Shown: positions 40,585 through 49,699 of the stretch, piece by piece
Layout: each line of letters opens with the position of its first letter
How positions within the stretch are numbered: the first letter of the stretch is position 1
From: Agromyces terreus
GTDB taxonomy: Bacteria; Actinomycetota; Actinomycetes; Actinomycetales; Microbacteriaceae
NCBI RefSeq assembly: GCF_009749465.1
Contig: NZ_WBIS01000001.1
Span: 744,001 to 808,000, forward strand
Length of the DNA stretch: 64,000 nucleotides
Direction: 5' to 3'
The notes under the pieces: generated by a model
Seen by the model: the letters and a program-made list of their open reading frames with translations, nothing else
What the model was told of the DNA's origin: nothing
Database searches by the model: none
Made by a program: the position numbers and the translations under genes

Positions 40585-43263
40585 GTGCCAGACGCAGACA
40601 AGCCCACCCTTCTCGTGATCGACGGCCACTCGCTGGCGTTCCGCGCCTTCTACGCGTTGCCGGTCGACAGCTTCACCACCCGCGACGGGCAGCACACGAA
40701 CGCCATCCACGGCTTCCTGTCGATGCTGCTGCTCCTCCTCGCCAACGAGAAGCCCACGCACCTCGCGGTCGCGTTCGACATGTCCCGCGCCTCGTTCCGC
40801 ACCCGCGAGTACCCCGAGTACAAGGGCACCCGCGGTGAGACGCCGGTCGAGTTCAAGGGGCAGGTTCCGCTGCTGCAGGAGGCGCTGAAGTCGATGGGCA
40901 TCGTCACGCTCGAGAAGGAGGATTTCGAGGCCGACGACATCCTCGCGACCCTCGCTTCTCGCGGTCGGGCCGACGGTTACCGCGTCCTCCTCGTCTCGGG
41001 CGACCGCGACACGATCCAGCTCGTGAACGACGACGTCACGCTGCTGTATCCGAACACGCAGGGTGTGTCCCAGCTGAAGCGCTACGACCCCGCCGCCGTC
41101 ACCGAGCGGTACGGCATCCGGCCCGAGCAGTATCCCGACATCGCCGCGCTCGTCGGCGAGACGAGCGACAATCTGATCGGCATCTCGAAGGTCGGCGAGA
41201 AGACCGCCGTGAAGTGGCTCGGCCTCTACGGCGATCTCGACGGCATCCTCGAGCATGCCGACGAGATCAAGGGCGTCGTGGGGCAGAACCTGCGCGACCA
41301 GCGCGAGAACGCGATCCGCAACCGTCGCCTCAACCGGCTCGTGACCGACGTCGAGCTCGAGGTCGAGCTCGACCAGCTCGAGGCGCGGAGCATCGATCTC
41401 GACGAGGTCCGTCCGATCTTCGAACGGCTCGAGTTCCGCACGCTGCTCGAACGGCTCACGAAGCTCGTCGGGGAGGGTGCGAGCAGCGGCGCCGAAACCT
41501 CCACGGCGAAGGAGCCCACGGTGGCCGCGCTGGCCGCCCCGACCCCGGTCGAGCTCGTCGGCGATGCGCTCGCGGCATGGCTCGACGCGGCACAGGCGGC
41601 CGAGCCCGCCGGGCTCGGGCTCAGCCTCGAGGTGCTCGACGGCCAGGTCATCGGCGCCGGCATCGCGACCGCCGCCGAGACGGTCAGGCATTCATGGCGC
41701 GCCGACGCAGCGGAGTCCACGGCGTTCGTCGCGTGGCTCGCGAGCGACGCGCCGAAGATCATGACCGACGCGAAGGGGCAGCTCAAGGCCGCCTCGCGAT
41801 CCGGGCTCGAGGTGGGCGGGCTCGTGCTCGACACCCTCGTCGCCGGCTGGCTCCTCCGCCCGACCCTGACCGAGAAGTCCCTCGCCGACCTGGTCGACCG
41901 TCACCTGGGCGAGACGCTGCCGCAGGCCGACCCCGCGCTCCTCGTCCCCGAAGAGGGCGCCGATGCGGGAGCCCCCGAGTTCGCGTGGTACACGCTCCGG
42001 CTCGCGCCGGTCGTGCTGAGCGCGCTTCCCGAGAGCACTCGCCGACTGCTGGCCGACGTCGAGATGCCTCTCGTGCCGGTGCTCGCGGCAATGGAGCTGC
42101 GGGGGGTCACCGTCGACCACGACGAGCTCGCGAGCCTCTCGGCCGAGCTCGGCGAGCGCGCGGCGGCGCTCGCCTCGGCGGCGTATGCCGAGATCGGGCG
42201 AGAGGTCAATCTCGGTTCCCCGAAGCAGCTCCAAGAGGTCCTCTTCGACCAGCTCGCGATGCCGAAGACCCGCGCGACCAAGACCGGGTACACGACCGAT
42301 GCGAGCGCGCTCGCAGACCTGCAGGAGTCGAACCCGCATCCGTTCCTCGGCTACCTCCTCGAACACCGCGACGCCACGAAGCTGCGTCAGATCGTCGAAT
42401 CGCTCGACAAGTCGATCGCCGGCGACGGGCGCATCCACACCTCGTACGGCCAGATCGGTGCCGCCACCGGCCGCATGTCGTCCAACGATCCGAACCTGCA
42501 GAACATCCCGACCCGCACCGAAGACGGGCGTCGCATCCGCAAGGCGTTCCGGCACGGTTCGGAGTACGTCGAGTTGATGACGGCCGACTACTCGCAGATC
42601 GAGATGCGCATCATGGCCCATCTGTCCGGCGATCCCGGGCTCATCGAGGCGTTCAACGCCGGCGAGGACCTGCACCGGTTCGTCGGGGCCCGGGTGTTCT
42701 CGGTCGATCCGGCCGACGTGACGCCGCTCATGCGCACGAAGGTCAAGGCCATGTCGTACGGCCTCGCCTACGGACTGAGCGCGTTCGGTCTCTCCAAGCA
42801 GCTCCGCATCGACCGTGCCGAGGCCACGCAGCTCATGAAGGAGTACTTCGAACGTTTCGGCGCGGTGCGCGACTATCTGCGCGGGGTCGTCGAGCAGGCC
42901 CGCGTCGACGGCTACACCGAGACCATCTTCGGCCGTCGTCGACCGTTCCCCGACCTCACGAGCCCCAACCGCGTGCACCGCGAGAACGCCGAGCGCGCGG
43001 CGCTCAACTCGCCGATCCAGGGGTCGGCCGCCGACATCATGAAGCTCGCGATGACCACTGTCGAGGCCGAGCTCGCGGCCCGCGACCTGTCGAGCCGGAT
43101 GCTGCTGACCGTGCACGACGAGCTCATCTTCGAAGTCGCGCCGGGGGAGTCGGAGGTGCTCGAGGAGGTCGTTCGCGATCGCATGGCCAACGCGGCCGAT
43201 CTGCTCGTGCCGCTCGACGTATCCGTCGGCCGTGGCGCCGATTGGGAGCATGCGGCGCACTGA
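40585..43263 (+). CDS. polA: DNA polymerase I
   Basis: PolA (892 aa) fills repair gaps and removes RNA primers. The 5'-nuclease domain covers about residues 1-290 (VIDGHSLAFRAFYALP, AFDMSRASFRTREYPEYKG, EADDILATLA, SGDRDTIQLV). The middle 3'-5' exonuclease-like domain (~320-500) lacks the acidic DxE and NxxxD metal ligands, so proofreading is probably absent, as in other actinobacterial PolA. The polymerase domain has motif A TADYSQIEMRIMAHLSGD, motif B RTKVKAMSYGLAYGLS and motif C TVHDELIFEV. It works with UvrABC, also in this window. Confidence 0.96.
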   Translation: MPDADKPTLLVIDGHSLAFRAFYALPVDSFTTRDGQHTNAIHGFLSMLLLLLANEKPTHLAVAFDMSRASFRTREYPEYKGTRGETPVEFKGQVPLLQEALKSMGIVTLEKEDFEADDILATLASRGRADGYRVLLVSGDRDTIQLVNDDVTLLYPNTQGVSQLKRYDPAAVTERYGIRPEQYPDIAALVGETSDNLIGISKVGEKTAVKWLGLYGDLDGILEHADEIKGVVGQNLRDQRENAIRNRRLNRLVTDVELEVELDQLEARSIDLDEVRPIFERLEFRTLLERLTKLVGEGASSGAETSTAKEPTVAALAAPTPVELVGDALAAWLDAAQAAEPAGLGLSLEVLDGQVIGAGIATAAETVRHSWRADAAESTAFVAWLASDAPKIMTDAKGQLKAASRSGLEVGGLVLDTLVAGWLLRPTLTEKSLADLVDRHLGETLPQADPALLVPEEGADAGAPEFAWYTLRLAPVVLSALPESTRRLLADVEMPLVPVLAAMELRGVTVDHDELASLSAELGERAAALASAAYAEIGREVNLGSPKQLQEVLFDQLAMPKTRATKTGYTTDASALADLQESNPHPFLGYLLEHRDATKLRQIVESLDKSIAGDGRIHTSYGQIGAATGRMSSNDPNLQNIPTRTEDGRRIRKAFRHGSEYVELMTADYSQIEMRIMAHLSGDPGLIEAFNAGEDLHRFVGARVFSVDPADVTPLMRTKVKAMSYGLAYGLSAFGLSKQLRIDRAEATQLMKEYFERFGAVRDYLRGVVEQARVDGYTETIFGRRRPFPDLTSPNRVHRENAERAALNSPIQGSAADIMKLAMTTVEAELAARDLSSRMLLTVHDELIFEVAPGESEVLEEVVRDRMANAADLLVPLDVSVGRGADWEHAAH

Positions 43264-43330
43264 CGGGCGCCGCACCCGGCCGCTGCGTCGGTCCGCCGCA
43301 TCCGCCCCGCGCCCCGTGCAACGGCTGTCA

Positions 43331-43336
43331 TAGGCT
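43331..43336 (+). promoter_or_regulatory. -10 box TAGGCT for the DUF885 gene (leaderless)
   Basis: TAGGCT ends 6 bases before the ATG at 43343 with no Shine-Dalgarno. Confidence 0.55.
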
Positions 43337-43342
43337 CGTCCC

Positions 43343-45007
43343 ATGGCCTCAAGCGAACGCACCCCGACCGACGTCGACCTCATCGCCGAGCAGTGGGTGG
43401 ACACCCTAGTCGAACTCCAGCCGACGCTCGGAACGTACATCGGCCGGGTCGATGCCGACGCCCGGTTCGGCGACTACTCGCCCGAGGGACTCGACCGCGC
43501 GAGCGAAGCGGCGCGCCGGGTGATCGCCCAGCTCGACGCGGCGTCGCCGGCGGATCCGGTCGACGAGGTCACGATCGCCGATCTCCGCAGCGAGCTCGCA
43601 CTCGAGCTCGAGGGCCACGAGCGGGGGCTTCCGTTGCGCGATCTCAACGTGATCGCGAGCCCGGCGCAGGAGATCCGCGAGGTGTTCGACCTCATGGCCG
43701 CTGATTCCGAGGACGACTGGGCGACGATCTCCACCCGGCTCCATGCGCTCCCGGGGGCCATCGACGGGTACGTCCGCACCCTTCGCCGAGGCATCGAGCG
43801 GGGCTCGGTGCCGGCCCGGAGGCAGGTGCGCGAGGTCGCGAAGCAGGCTCGCAAGCTGCAGGCGGCCGACGGCTTCTTCGGCGAGTTCGTCGGGGGTGCG
43901 CCCGACACGGTGCCCACGGCGCTCCGCGGCGACATCGGCGCCCGCGCCGCGGGAGCGGCCGAGGCGTACGGCCGCCTCGCCGAGTTCCTCGAGCAGGAAC
44001 TCCTGCCCGTGGCGGGCGATGCCGACGCGGTCGGGCGTGAGCTCTACGCGCTCCGCTCGCGCCACTTCCTTGGCGCCACGGTCGACCTCGACGAGACGTA
44101 CGAATGGGGTGTCGAAGAGCTCGCTCGCATGGTCGCCGAGCAGGAGGCCGTGGCCGAGGAGATCCTGCCCGGGGCATCCGTTCGCGAAGCCATCGCCTTT
44201 CTCGACGGCGACCCGGCGAGAAAGCTGCACGGAACCGACGCGCTGCAGCGTTGGATGCAGGAGGTGAGCGATCGGGCGGTCGCCGAGCTCGGCGCCTCCC
44301 AGTTCGACATCCCCGACCAGATCCGCACGCTCGAATGCATGATCGCGCCGACGCAGTCCGGCGGCATCTACTACACCGGCCCCACCGACGACTTCAGCAG
44401 GCCGGGTCGCATGTGGTGGTCGGTGCCCGAGGGGGTGACCGAGTTCGACACGTGGCGGGAGCTCACCACGGTCTACCACGAGGGCGTGCCCGGTCATCAT
44501 CTGCAGATCGGCCAGGCCGTCGTGAATCGAGGCCGGCTGAACACCTGGCGCCGCCAGCTCGCCGGCACCTCGGGCCATGCCGAGGGGTGGGCGCTGTACG
44601 CCGAGCGCCTGATGCAGGAGCTCGGCTACCTCGACGACCCCGCCGACCGGCTCGGCATGCTCGACGGGCAGCGCATGCGCGCGGCGCGTGTCGTGCTCGA
44701 CATCGGCGTCCACCTCGGCAAGCCGCGACCCGACGGCAACGGCGTCTGGACGGGGGAGTACGCGTTCGAGTTCCTCGGCGAGAACGTGAACATGAATCAG
44801 GGCTTCATCGACTTCGAGGTGAACCGCTACCTCGGTTGGCCCGGACAGGCGCCCTCGTACAAGGTCGGCCAACGCATCTGGGAGCAGCTCCGCGACGATG
44901 CGCGCCGGCGCGAGGGCGAGGCGTTCGACATCCGCGAGTTCCATCGTCGGGCCCTCGATCTCGGCGGGGTCGGGCTCGACACGTTGCGACGGGCGATGCT
45001 CGGCTGA
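43343..45007 (+). CDS. DUF885-family putative metallopeptidase
   Basis: This 554-aa cytoplasmic protein belongs to the DUF885 family. The zinc-peptidase-like motif YHEGVPGHHLQ is at about residues 377-387 and is followed by the conserved GWALYAERLMQELGYLDDP, which supplies a likely third ligand. There is no signal peptide or membrane segment. By family it is a predicted carboxypeptidase-like metallohydrolase; the substrate is unknown. It has its own promoter and a hairpin just after the stop, so it is a single-gene unit between polA and rpsA. Confidence 0.85.
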   Translation: MASSERTPTDVDLIAEQWVDTLVELQPTLGTYIGRVDADARFGDYSPEGLDRASEAARRVIAQLDAASPADPVDEVTIADLRSELALELEGHERGLPLRDLNVIASPAQEIREVFDLMAADSEDDWATISTRLHALPGAIDGYVRTLRRGIERGSVPARRQVREVAKQARKLQAADGFFGEFVGGAPDTVPTALRGDIGARAAGAAEAYGRLAEFLEQELLPVAGDADAVGRELYALRSRHFLGATVDLDETYEWGVEELARMVAEQEAVAEEILPGASVREAIAFLDGDPARKLHGTDALQRWMQEVSDRAVAELGASQFDIPDQIRTLECMIAPTQSGGIYYTGPTDDFSRPGRMWWSVPEGVTEFDTWRELTTVYHEGVPGHHLQIGQAVVNRGRLNTWRRQLAGTSGHAEGWALYAERLMQELGYLDDPADRLGMLDGQRMRAARVVLDIGVHLGKPRPDGNGVWTGEYAFEFLGENVNMNQGFIDFEVNRYLGWPGQAPSYKVGQRIWEQLRDDARRREGEAFDIREFHRRALDLGGVGLDTLRRAMLG

Positions 45008-45011
45008 GCGG

Positions 45012-45031
45012 GGTATCCGGCACCGGATGCC
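45012..45031 (+). terminator. Hairpin after the DUF885 gene containing CGGATGCC
   Basis: GGTATCCGG and CCGGATGCC pair over 8-9 bp with one G-U pair, 5 bases after the stop codon. The loop is only 2-4 bases, so the innermost pair may open. The right arm contains the iterated octamer. Confidence 0.5.
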
Positions 45032-45067
45032 GCTGCAGGGCGTCGTCGTGGACGCGACACGCCCGGG

Positions 45068-45097
45068 TTGCCCAAGTCGGTCGCAGTCGGCTAGGAT
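45068..45097 (+). promoter_or_regulatory. rpsA promoter (TTGCCC - 18 bp - TAGGAT)
   Basis: TTGCCC at 45068-45073 and TAGGAT at 45092-45097 are separated by 18 bp, the best -35/-10 pair in the window. The transcript would begin near 45103 with the small hairpin GTCAC-TTCT-GTGAC (45103-45116) and carry a ~100-nt leader. Such leaders are usual for ribosomal protein S1, but no specific binding element is recognised here. Confidence 0.65.
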
Positions 45098-45205
45098 TGA
45101 ATGTCACTTCTGTGACGATCCTGTCCGCATGCCCATCGCGGAACCAACACATATCGCTCTCCCCTGCGATGGGCTCGATTTTGTCCTTTACGGAGCATTC
45201 ACTAC

Positions 45206-46657
45206 ATGACAACCGCAACGACCAAGGCACCCAAGCAGGTCGCGATCAACGACATCGGATCTGCTGACGATTTCCTCGCCGCGGTCGAGAAGACTTTGAA
45301 GTTCTTCAACGACGGCGACCTCATCGAGGGCACCGTCGTGAAGATCGACCGCGACGAGGTCCTCCTCGACGTCGGCTACAAGACCGAGGGCGTCATCCCC
45401 TCGCGCGAGCTTTCGATCAAGCACGATGTCGACCCCAGCGAGGTCGTCGGCGTCGGCGACACCGTCGAGGCACTCGTTCTCCAGAAGGAGGACAAGGAAG
45501 GCCGCCTCATCCTGTCGAAGAAGCGTGCGCAGTACGAGCGCGCGTGGGGCGACGTGGAGAAGATCAAGGAAGCCGATGGCGTCGTGACCGGTACGGTCAT
45601 CGAGGTCGTCAAGGGCGGCCTGATCGTCGACATCGGCCTCCGCGGGTTCCTCCCGGCCTCGCTCATCGAACTCCGCCGCGTGCGCGACCTCACGCCGTAC
45701 CTCGGCCAGGAGATCGAGGCGAAGATCCTCGAGCTCGACAAGAACCGCAACAACGTGGTCCTCTCGCGCCGCGCGCTCCTCGAGCAGACGCAGTCCGAGT
45801 CGCGTTCGACCTTCCTCGCCAACCTGCACCCGGGCCAGATCCGCAAGGGCGTCATCTCGTCGATCGTCAACTTCGGCGCGTTCGTCGACCTCGGCGGCGT
45901 CGACGGTCTCGTCCACGTCTCCGAGCTCTCGTGGAAGCACATCGAGCACGCCAGCGAGGTCGTCGAGGTCGGCCAGGAGGTCACCGTCGAGGTGCTCTCC
46001 GTCGAGCTCGACCGCGAGCGCGTCTCGCTGTCGCTCAAGGCGACGCAGGAGGACCCGTGGCAGGTCTTCGCCCGCACCCACGCTATCGGCCAGGTCGCAC
46101 CGGGCAAGGTCACGAAGCTGGTTCCGTTCGGTGCGTTCGTCCGCGTCGCAGACGGCATCGAGGGCCTCGTGCACATCTCGGAGCTGTCGGGCAAGCACGT
46201 CGAGCTCGCAGAGCAGGTCGTGTCGGTCGGCGAAGAGGTCTTCGTCAAGGTCATCGACATCGACCTCGAGCGTCGCCGCATCTCGCTCTCGCTGAAGCAG
46301 GCGAACGAGGGCGTCGACCCCGAGGGCACCGAGTTCGACCCGGCGCTCTACGGCATGCTCACCGAGTACGACGAGCAGGGCAACTACAAGTACCCTGAGG
46401 GCTTCGACCCCGAGACCAACGAATGGCGCGAGGGCTTCGAGGCCCAGCGCGAGAAGTGGGAGCAGGACTACGCTGCCGCTCAGGAGCGTTGGGAAGCACA
46501 CAAGAAGCAGGTCGCCCAGGCGAGCGTGGCGGCTGCCGCCGACGACTCGTTCGGTGCCGCTGCCGCCGCTTCGTACTCGAGCGACACCGCCGGTTCCGGC
46601 ACGCTCGCAGACGACGCGTCGCTCGCCGCGCTTCGCGAGAAGCTGTCGAGCAACTAG
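45206..46657 (+). CDS. rpsA: 30S ribosomal protein S1
   Basis: S1 (483 aa) binds mRNA on the 30S subunit. Four S1/OB repeats are visible: about residues 33-105 (DGDLIEGTVVKIDRDEVLLD), 120-185 (VVTGTVIEVVKGGLIVDIG), 205-275 (IRKGVISSIVNFGAFVDLGG) and 290-365 (APGKVTKLVPFGAFVRVADG). A ~110-residue low-complexity tail rich in Glu, Ala and Ser follows. Actinobacterial S1 has four repeats rather than the six of E. coli. The ATG at 45206 lacks a strong Shine-Dalgarno, in line with S1 autoregulation. Confidence 0.95.
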   Translation: MTTATTKAPKQVAINDIGSADDFLAAVEKTLKFFNDGDLIEGTVVKIDRDEVLLDVGYKTEGVIPSRELSIKHDVDPSEVVGVGDTVEALVLQKEDKEGRLILSKKRAQYERAWGDVEKIKEADGVVTGTVIEVVKGGLIVDIGLRGFLPASLIELRRVRDLTPYLGQEIEAKILELDKNRNNVVLSRRALLEQTQSESRSTFLANLHPGQIRKGVISSIVNFGAFVDLGGVDGLVHVSELSWKHIEHASEVVEVGQEVTVEVLSVELDRERVSLSLKATQEDPWQVFARTHAIGQVAPGKVTKLVPFGAFVRVADGIEGLVHISELSGKHVELAEQVVSVGEEVFVKVIDIDLERRRISLSLKQANEGVDPEGTEFDPALYGMLTEYDEQGNYKYPEGFDPETNEWREGFEAQREKWEQDYAAAQERWEAHKKQVAQASVAAAADDSFGAAAAASYSSDTAGSGTLADDASLAALREKLSSN

Positions 46658-46676
46658 TTCGGATCCGATCCGCACA

Positions 46677-46710
46677 CGGAAGGCCGGTCCCCTCGGGGGC
46701 CGGCCTTCCG
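46677..46710 (+). terminator. Strong terminator hairpin after rpsA
   Basis: CGGAAGGCCGG (46677-46687) pairs with CCGGCCTTCCG (46700-46710). Inner CCCC/GGGG pairing shortens the loop to about 3 bases. It lies 20 bases after the rpsA stop. Confidence 0.85.
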
Positions 46711-46793
46711 GCGTTCGTGCCGTGCCCGGGCGCGATGCCGGTGATTCCGTGCGGGCGGGGCTTGGTGCCGCGTTGCGATCGTCGCGCGATCGC

Positions 46794-46799
46794 TAGAGT
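46794..46799 (+). promoter_or_regulatory. -10 box TAGAGT for coaE (leaderless)
   Basis: TAGAGT ends 6 bases before the coaE GTG at 46806. GGAG lies between but is only 1 base from the start, too close to act as a ribosome site. Confidence 0.5.
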
Positions 46800-46805
46800 T
46801 GGAGC

Positions 46806-47435
46806 GTGTACCTGATCGGCCTCACGGGCGGAATCGCCTCCGGAAAGTCAACCGTCGCCAGGCGGCTCTACGAGCACGGCGCCGTGCACATCGACGCGGA
46901 TCAATTGGCTCGCCGCGCGGTGGATCCCGGCACCCCCGCCCTCGACGCGATCGTCGACGCGTTCGGCGCCGGGGTGCTGCAACGCGACGGCAGCCTCGAC
47001 CGGGCGCGACTGGGCGAACTCGTCTTCAACGACGCGCGTGCCCGCGAGCAGCTCAACTCGATCGTGCATCCGGCCGTCCGCGAGCTCGCGGCGCGGCAGT
47101 TCGCGAAGATCGAGCAGGCCGACCCCGACGCGGTCGTCGTCTACGACGTCCCGCTGCTCGTCGAGGCATCCGTCGACCATCCGTTCGACCTGATCGTCGT
47201 GACGAACTCGCCGCGGCGCACCCAGGTGCGGCGCCTGGTCGAGGAACGGGGCCTCGAACCGGTGCAGGCCGAGGCGCGGGTCGATGCCCAGGCCGCGAAC
47301 ACCGAGCGCCTCGCGATCGCCGACGTCGTGATCGACACCGACGGCACGCTCGGCCACACGATGAGCCAGGCCGACGCGCTGTGGGGTCGCATCAACGGGG
47401 AGGTCGCCGCGCGTCGCGGCCGCGACGCCACCTGA
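46806..47435 (+). CDS. coaE: Dephospho-CoA kinase
   Basis: CoaE (209 aa) phosphorylates dephospho-CoA, the last step of CoA synthesis. The P-loop [12 protein letters not shown] is at residues 5-16, followed by the [13 protein letters not shown] acceptor region and YDVPLLVEA. Length is that of the simple enzyme, without the C-terminal GrpB-like domain found fused to CoaE in some actinobacteria. It lies between rpsA and uvrB, a conserved order. Confidence 0.94.
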   Translation: MYLIGLTGGIASGKSTVARRLYEHGAVHIDADQLARRAVDPGTPALDAIVDAFGAGVLQRDGSLDRARLGELVFNDARAREQLNSIVHPAVRELAARQFAKIEQADPDAVVVYDVPLLVEASVDHPFDLIVVTNSPRRTQVRRLVEERGLEPVQAEARVDAQAANTERLAIADVVIDTDGTLGHTMSQADALWGRINGEVAARRGRDAT

Positions 47436-47496
47436 TCCCGGCGCCCGCCCGGGCGCGATTCCGGGTCGTGCCGGCTGCCGTGTCGGAGGTCGAACC

Positions 47497-47502
47497 TAGA
47501 CT
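47497..47502 (+). promoter_or_regulatory. -10 box TAGACT for uvrB (leaderless)
   Basis: TAGACT ends 7 bases before the uvrB ATG at 47510. No full SOS box is found near it. Confidence 0.5.
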
Positions 47503-47509
47503 GGAACGC

Positions 47510-49576
47510 ATGCAGGCCACCCGATCCGTCCGACCGTTCGAGGTCGTCAGCGAGTACGTTCCGAGCGGCGACCAGCCGGCGGCCATCGCCGAGCTCGCGG
47601 GGCGAATCAACGCCGGCGAGACCGACGTGGTGCTCCTCGGCGCCACGGGCACGGGCAAGTCCGCCACCACCGCGTGGCTCATCGAGCAGGTGCAACGTCC
47701 GACGCTGGTGCTCGCGCACAACAAGACGCTCGCGGCGCAGCTCGCGACCGAGTTCCGCGACCTGATGCCGAACAACGCGATCGAGTACTTCGTGTCGTAC
47801 TACGACTACTACCAGCCCGAGGCCTACGTGCCGCAGACCGACACCTTCATCGAGAAGGACTCCTCGGTCAACGCAGAGGTCGAACGACTTCGGCACTCGA
47901 CCACGAACTCGCTGCTCAGCCGCCGAGACGTCGTCGTGGTCTCGACCGTCTCGTGCATCTACGGCCTCGGCACGCCCGAAGAATACCTCAAGGCGATGAT
48001 GCCGCTGCAGGTCGGGCAGCAGGTCGATCGCGACTGGCTCATCCGCAAGTTCGTGTCGATGCAGTACCAGCGCAACGACGTCGAGTTCGCGCGCGGCACG
48101 TTCCGCGTGCGCGGGGACACGATCGAGATCATCCCCGTCTATGAAGAACTCGCGATCCGCATCGAGATGTTCGGCGACGAGATCGAGGGGTTGTACAGCC
48201 TGCATCCGCTCACCGGTCAGGTCGTCGCCAAGCTCGACGCGGTCCCCGTCTTCCCGGGTTCGCACTACGTGGCGAGCACCGACGTCATGCAGCGGGCGAT
48301 CGGCACCATCCGCATCGAACTCGAGGAACGGCTCGCCGAACTCGAGCGCGAGGGCAAGCTGCTCGAAGCGCAACGCCTGCGCATGCGCACCACCTTCGAT
48401 CTCGAGATGATGGAGCAGATCGGATTCTGCTCCGGCATCGAGAACTACTCGCGGCACATCGACGGACGGGCGCCGGGGGAGGCGCCGCACTGCCTGCTCG
48501 ACTACTTCGCCGACGACTTCCTCGTCGTCATCGACGAGTCGCATGTGACGGTGCCGCAGATCGGGGCGATGTACGAGGGCGACTCCTCGCGCAAGCGCAC
48601 CCTCGTCGAACACGGGTTCCGCCTTCCCAGCGCGCTCGACAATCGGCCCCTGAAGTGGGACGAGTTCAAGGATCGCGTCGGTCAGAAGGTCTATCTCTCG
48701 GCGACCCCGGGCCGATACGAGATGGGCATCGCCGATGGAGTGGTCGAGCAGATCATCCGCCCGACGGGGCTCGTCGACCCGCGCATCGTGGTCAAGCCCT
48801 CGAAGGGCCAGATCGACGACCTCCTCGAAGAGATCAGGGTCCGCGCCGAACGCGACGAGCGCGTGCTCGTGACGACGTTGACCAAGCGCATGGCCGAGGA
48901 GCTGACCGACTACCTCACCGAGGCGGGCGTGCGCGTGCGCTATCTCCATTCCGACGTCGACACGCTTCGCCGGGTCGAGTTGCTCACCGAGCTCCGAGCG
49001 GGTGTCTACGACGTGCTGGTGGGCATCAACCTGCTCCGAGAAGGCCTCGACCTGCCCGAGGTCTCCCTCGTGGCGATCCTCGACGCCGACAAGGAGGGCT
49101 TCCTCCGATCGTCGACCTCGCTGATCCAGACGATCGGGCGCGCGGCTCGAAACGTCTCGGGCGAGGTGCACATGTACGCCGACGTGCTGACCGACTCGAT
49201 GAAGTCCGCGATCGACGAGACCGAACGCCGTCGCGAACGACAGCTCGAGTACAACCGCGTCAACGGCATCGACCCGACGCCGTTGCGCAAGCGCATCGCC
49301 GACATCACCGATGTGCTCGCACGGGAAGAGGCCGACACCGCGGCACTGCTCGCGGGTCGCGACGCACGCAAGAAGACCGCCGTGCCCAACCTGCGCCGCG
49401 AGGGCATCGCCGCGGAGGGCGCGAACGATCTCGAGGAGCTCATCAGGGATCTCAACGACCAGATGCTCGTGGCCGCCGGCGAGCTCAAGTTCGAGCTCGC
49501 CGCCAGGTTGCGCGACGAGGTGTCCGAACTCAAGCGCGAGCTGCGGCAGATGGAGAAGGCGGGCCACATCGGCTGA
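47510..49576 (+). CDS. uvrB: Excinuclease ABC subunit B
   Basis: UvrB (688 aa) is the damage-verifying helicase-like subunit of nucleotide excision repair. Walker A is [13 protein letters not shown] near residue 44. The beta-hairpin [15 protein letters not shown], the DExx box [12 protein letters not shown] and motif [12 protein letters not shown] follow. The C-terminal UVR domain ([20 protein letters not shown]) binds UvrC. I chose the ATG at 47510, which fits the family N terminus ([19 protein letters not shown]). The open frame continues upstream through coaE and is not coding there. Confidence 0.96.
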   Translation: MQATRSVRPFEVVSEYVPSGDQPAAIAELAGRINAGETDVVLLGATGTGKSATTAWLIEQVQRPTLVLAHNKTLAAQLATEFRDLMPNNAIEYFVSYYDYYQPEAYVPQTDTFIEKDSSVNAEVERLRHSTTNSLLSRRDVVVVSTVSCIYGLGTPEEYLKAMMPLQVGQQVDRDWLIRKFVSMQYQRNDVEFARGTFRVRGDTIEIIPVYEELAIRIEMFGDEIEGLYSLHPLTGQVVAKLDAVPVFPGSHYVASTDVMQRAIGTIRIELEERLAELEREGKLLEAQRLRMRTTFDLEMMEQIGFCSGIENYSRHIDGRAPGEAPHCLLDYFADDFLVVIDESHVTVPQIGAMYEGDSSRKRTLVEHGFRLPSALDNRPLKWDEFKDRVGQKVYLSATPGRYEMGIADGVVEQIIRPTGLVDPRIVVKPSKGQIDDLLEEIRVRAERDERVLVTTLTKRMAEELTDYLTEAGVRVRYLHSDVDTLRRVELLTELRAGVYDVLVGINLLREGLDLPEVSLVAILDADKEGFLRSSTSLIQTIGRAARNVSGEVHMYADVLTDSMKSAIDETERRRERQLEYNRVNGIDPTPLRKRIADITDVLAREEADTAALLAGRDARKKTAVPNLRREGIAAEGANDLEELIRDLNDQMLVAAGELKFELAARLRDEVSELKRELRQMEKAGHIG

Positions 49577-49586
49577 CCAGCCGATC

Positions 49587-49618
49587 GAGCCGGAGGTCCC
49601 CGGCGCGATGCCCGGCTC
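49587..49618 (+). terminator. Weak hairpin after uvrB
   Basis: GAGCCGG (49587-49593) pairs with CCGGCTC (49612-49618) around an 18-base loop, 11 bases after the uvrB stop. The loop is large and no T run follows, so the call is tentative. Confidence 0.35.
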
Positions 49619-49629
49619 CGAGGGTGGAT

Positions 49630-49643
49630 CGAACATATGTTCG
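49630..49643. promoter_or_regulatory. LexA (SOS) box upstream of uvrA
   Basis: CGAACATATGTTCG is a perfect 14-bp palindrome that fits the Gram-positive and mycobacterial LexA consensus CGAAC-N4-GTTCG. It lies 57 bases before the uvrA start, upstream of the -10 box. It predicts DNA-damage induction of uvrA. Confidence 0.85.
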
Positions 49644-49687
49644 CTCAGAGCACGTGCCGCCGAGGCGTTCGTGTCGGTGGTCGTCCT

Positions 49688-49693
49688 TAGACT
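49688..49693 (+). promoter_or_regulatory. -10 box TAGACT for uvrA (leaderless)
   Basis: TAGACT ends 6 bases before the uvrA GTG at 49700. With a usual 17-18 bp spacer the -35 region falls about 20 bases downstream of the LexA box. Confidence 0.55.
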
Positions 49694-49699
49694 CGTAGG

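Noticed and set aside
47480..47509. LexA box at uvrB
   Set aside because: Only one half-site-like TCGAAC is present, without the matching GTTCGA arm.
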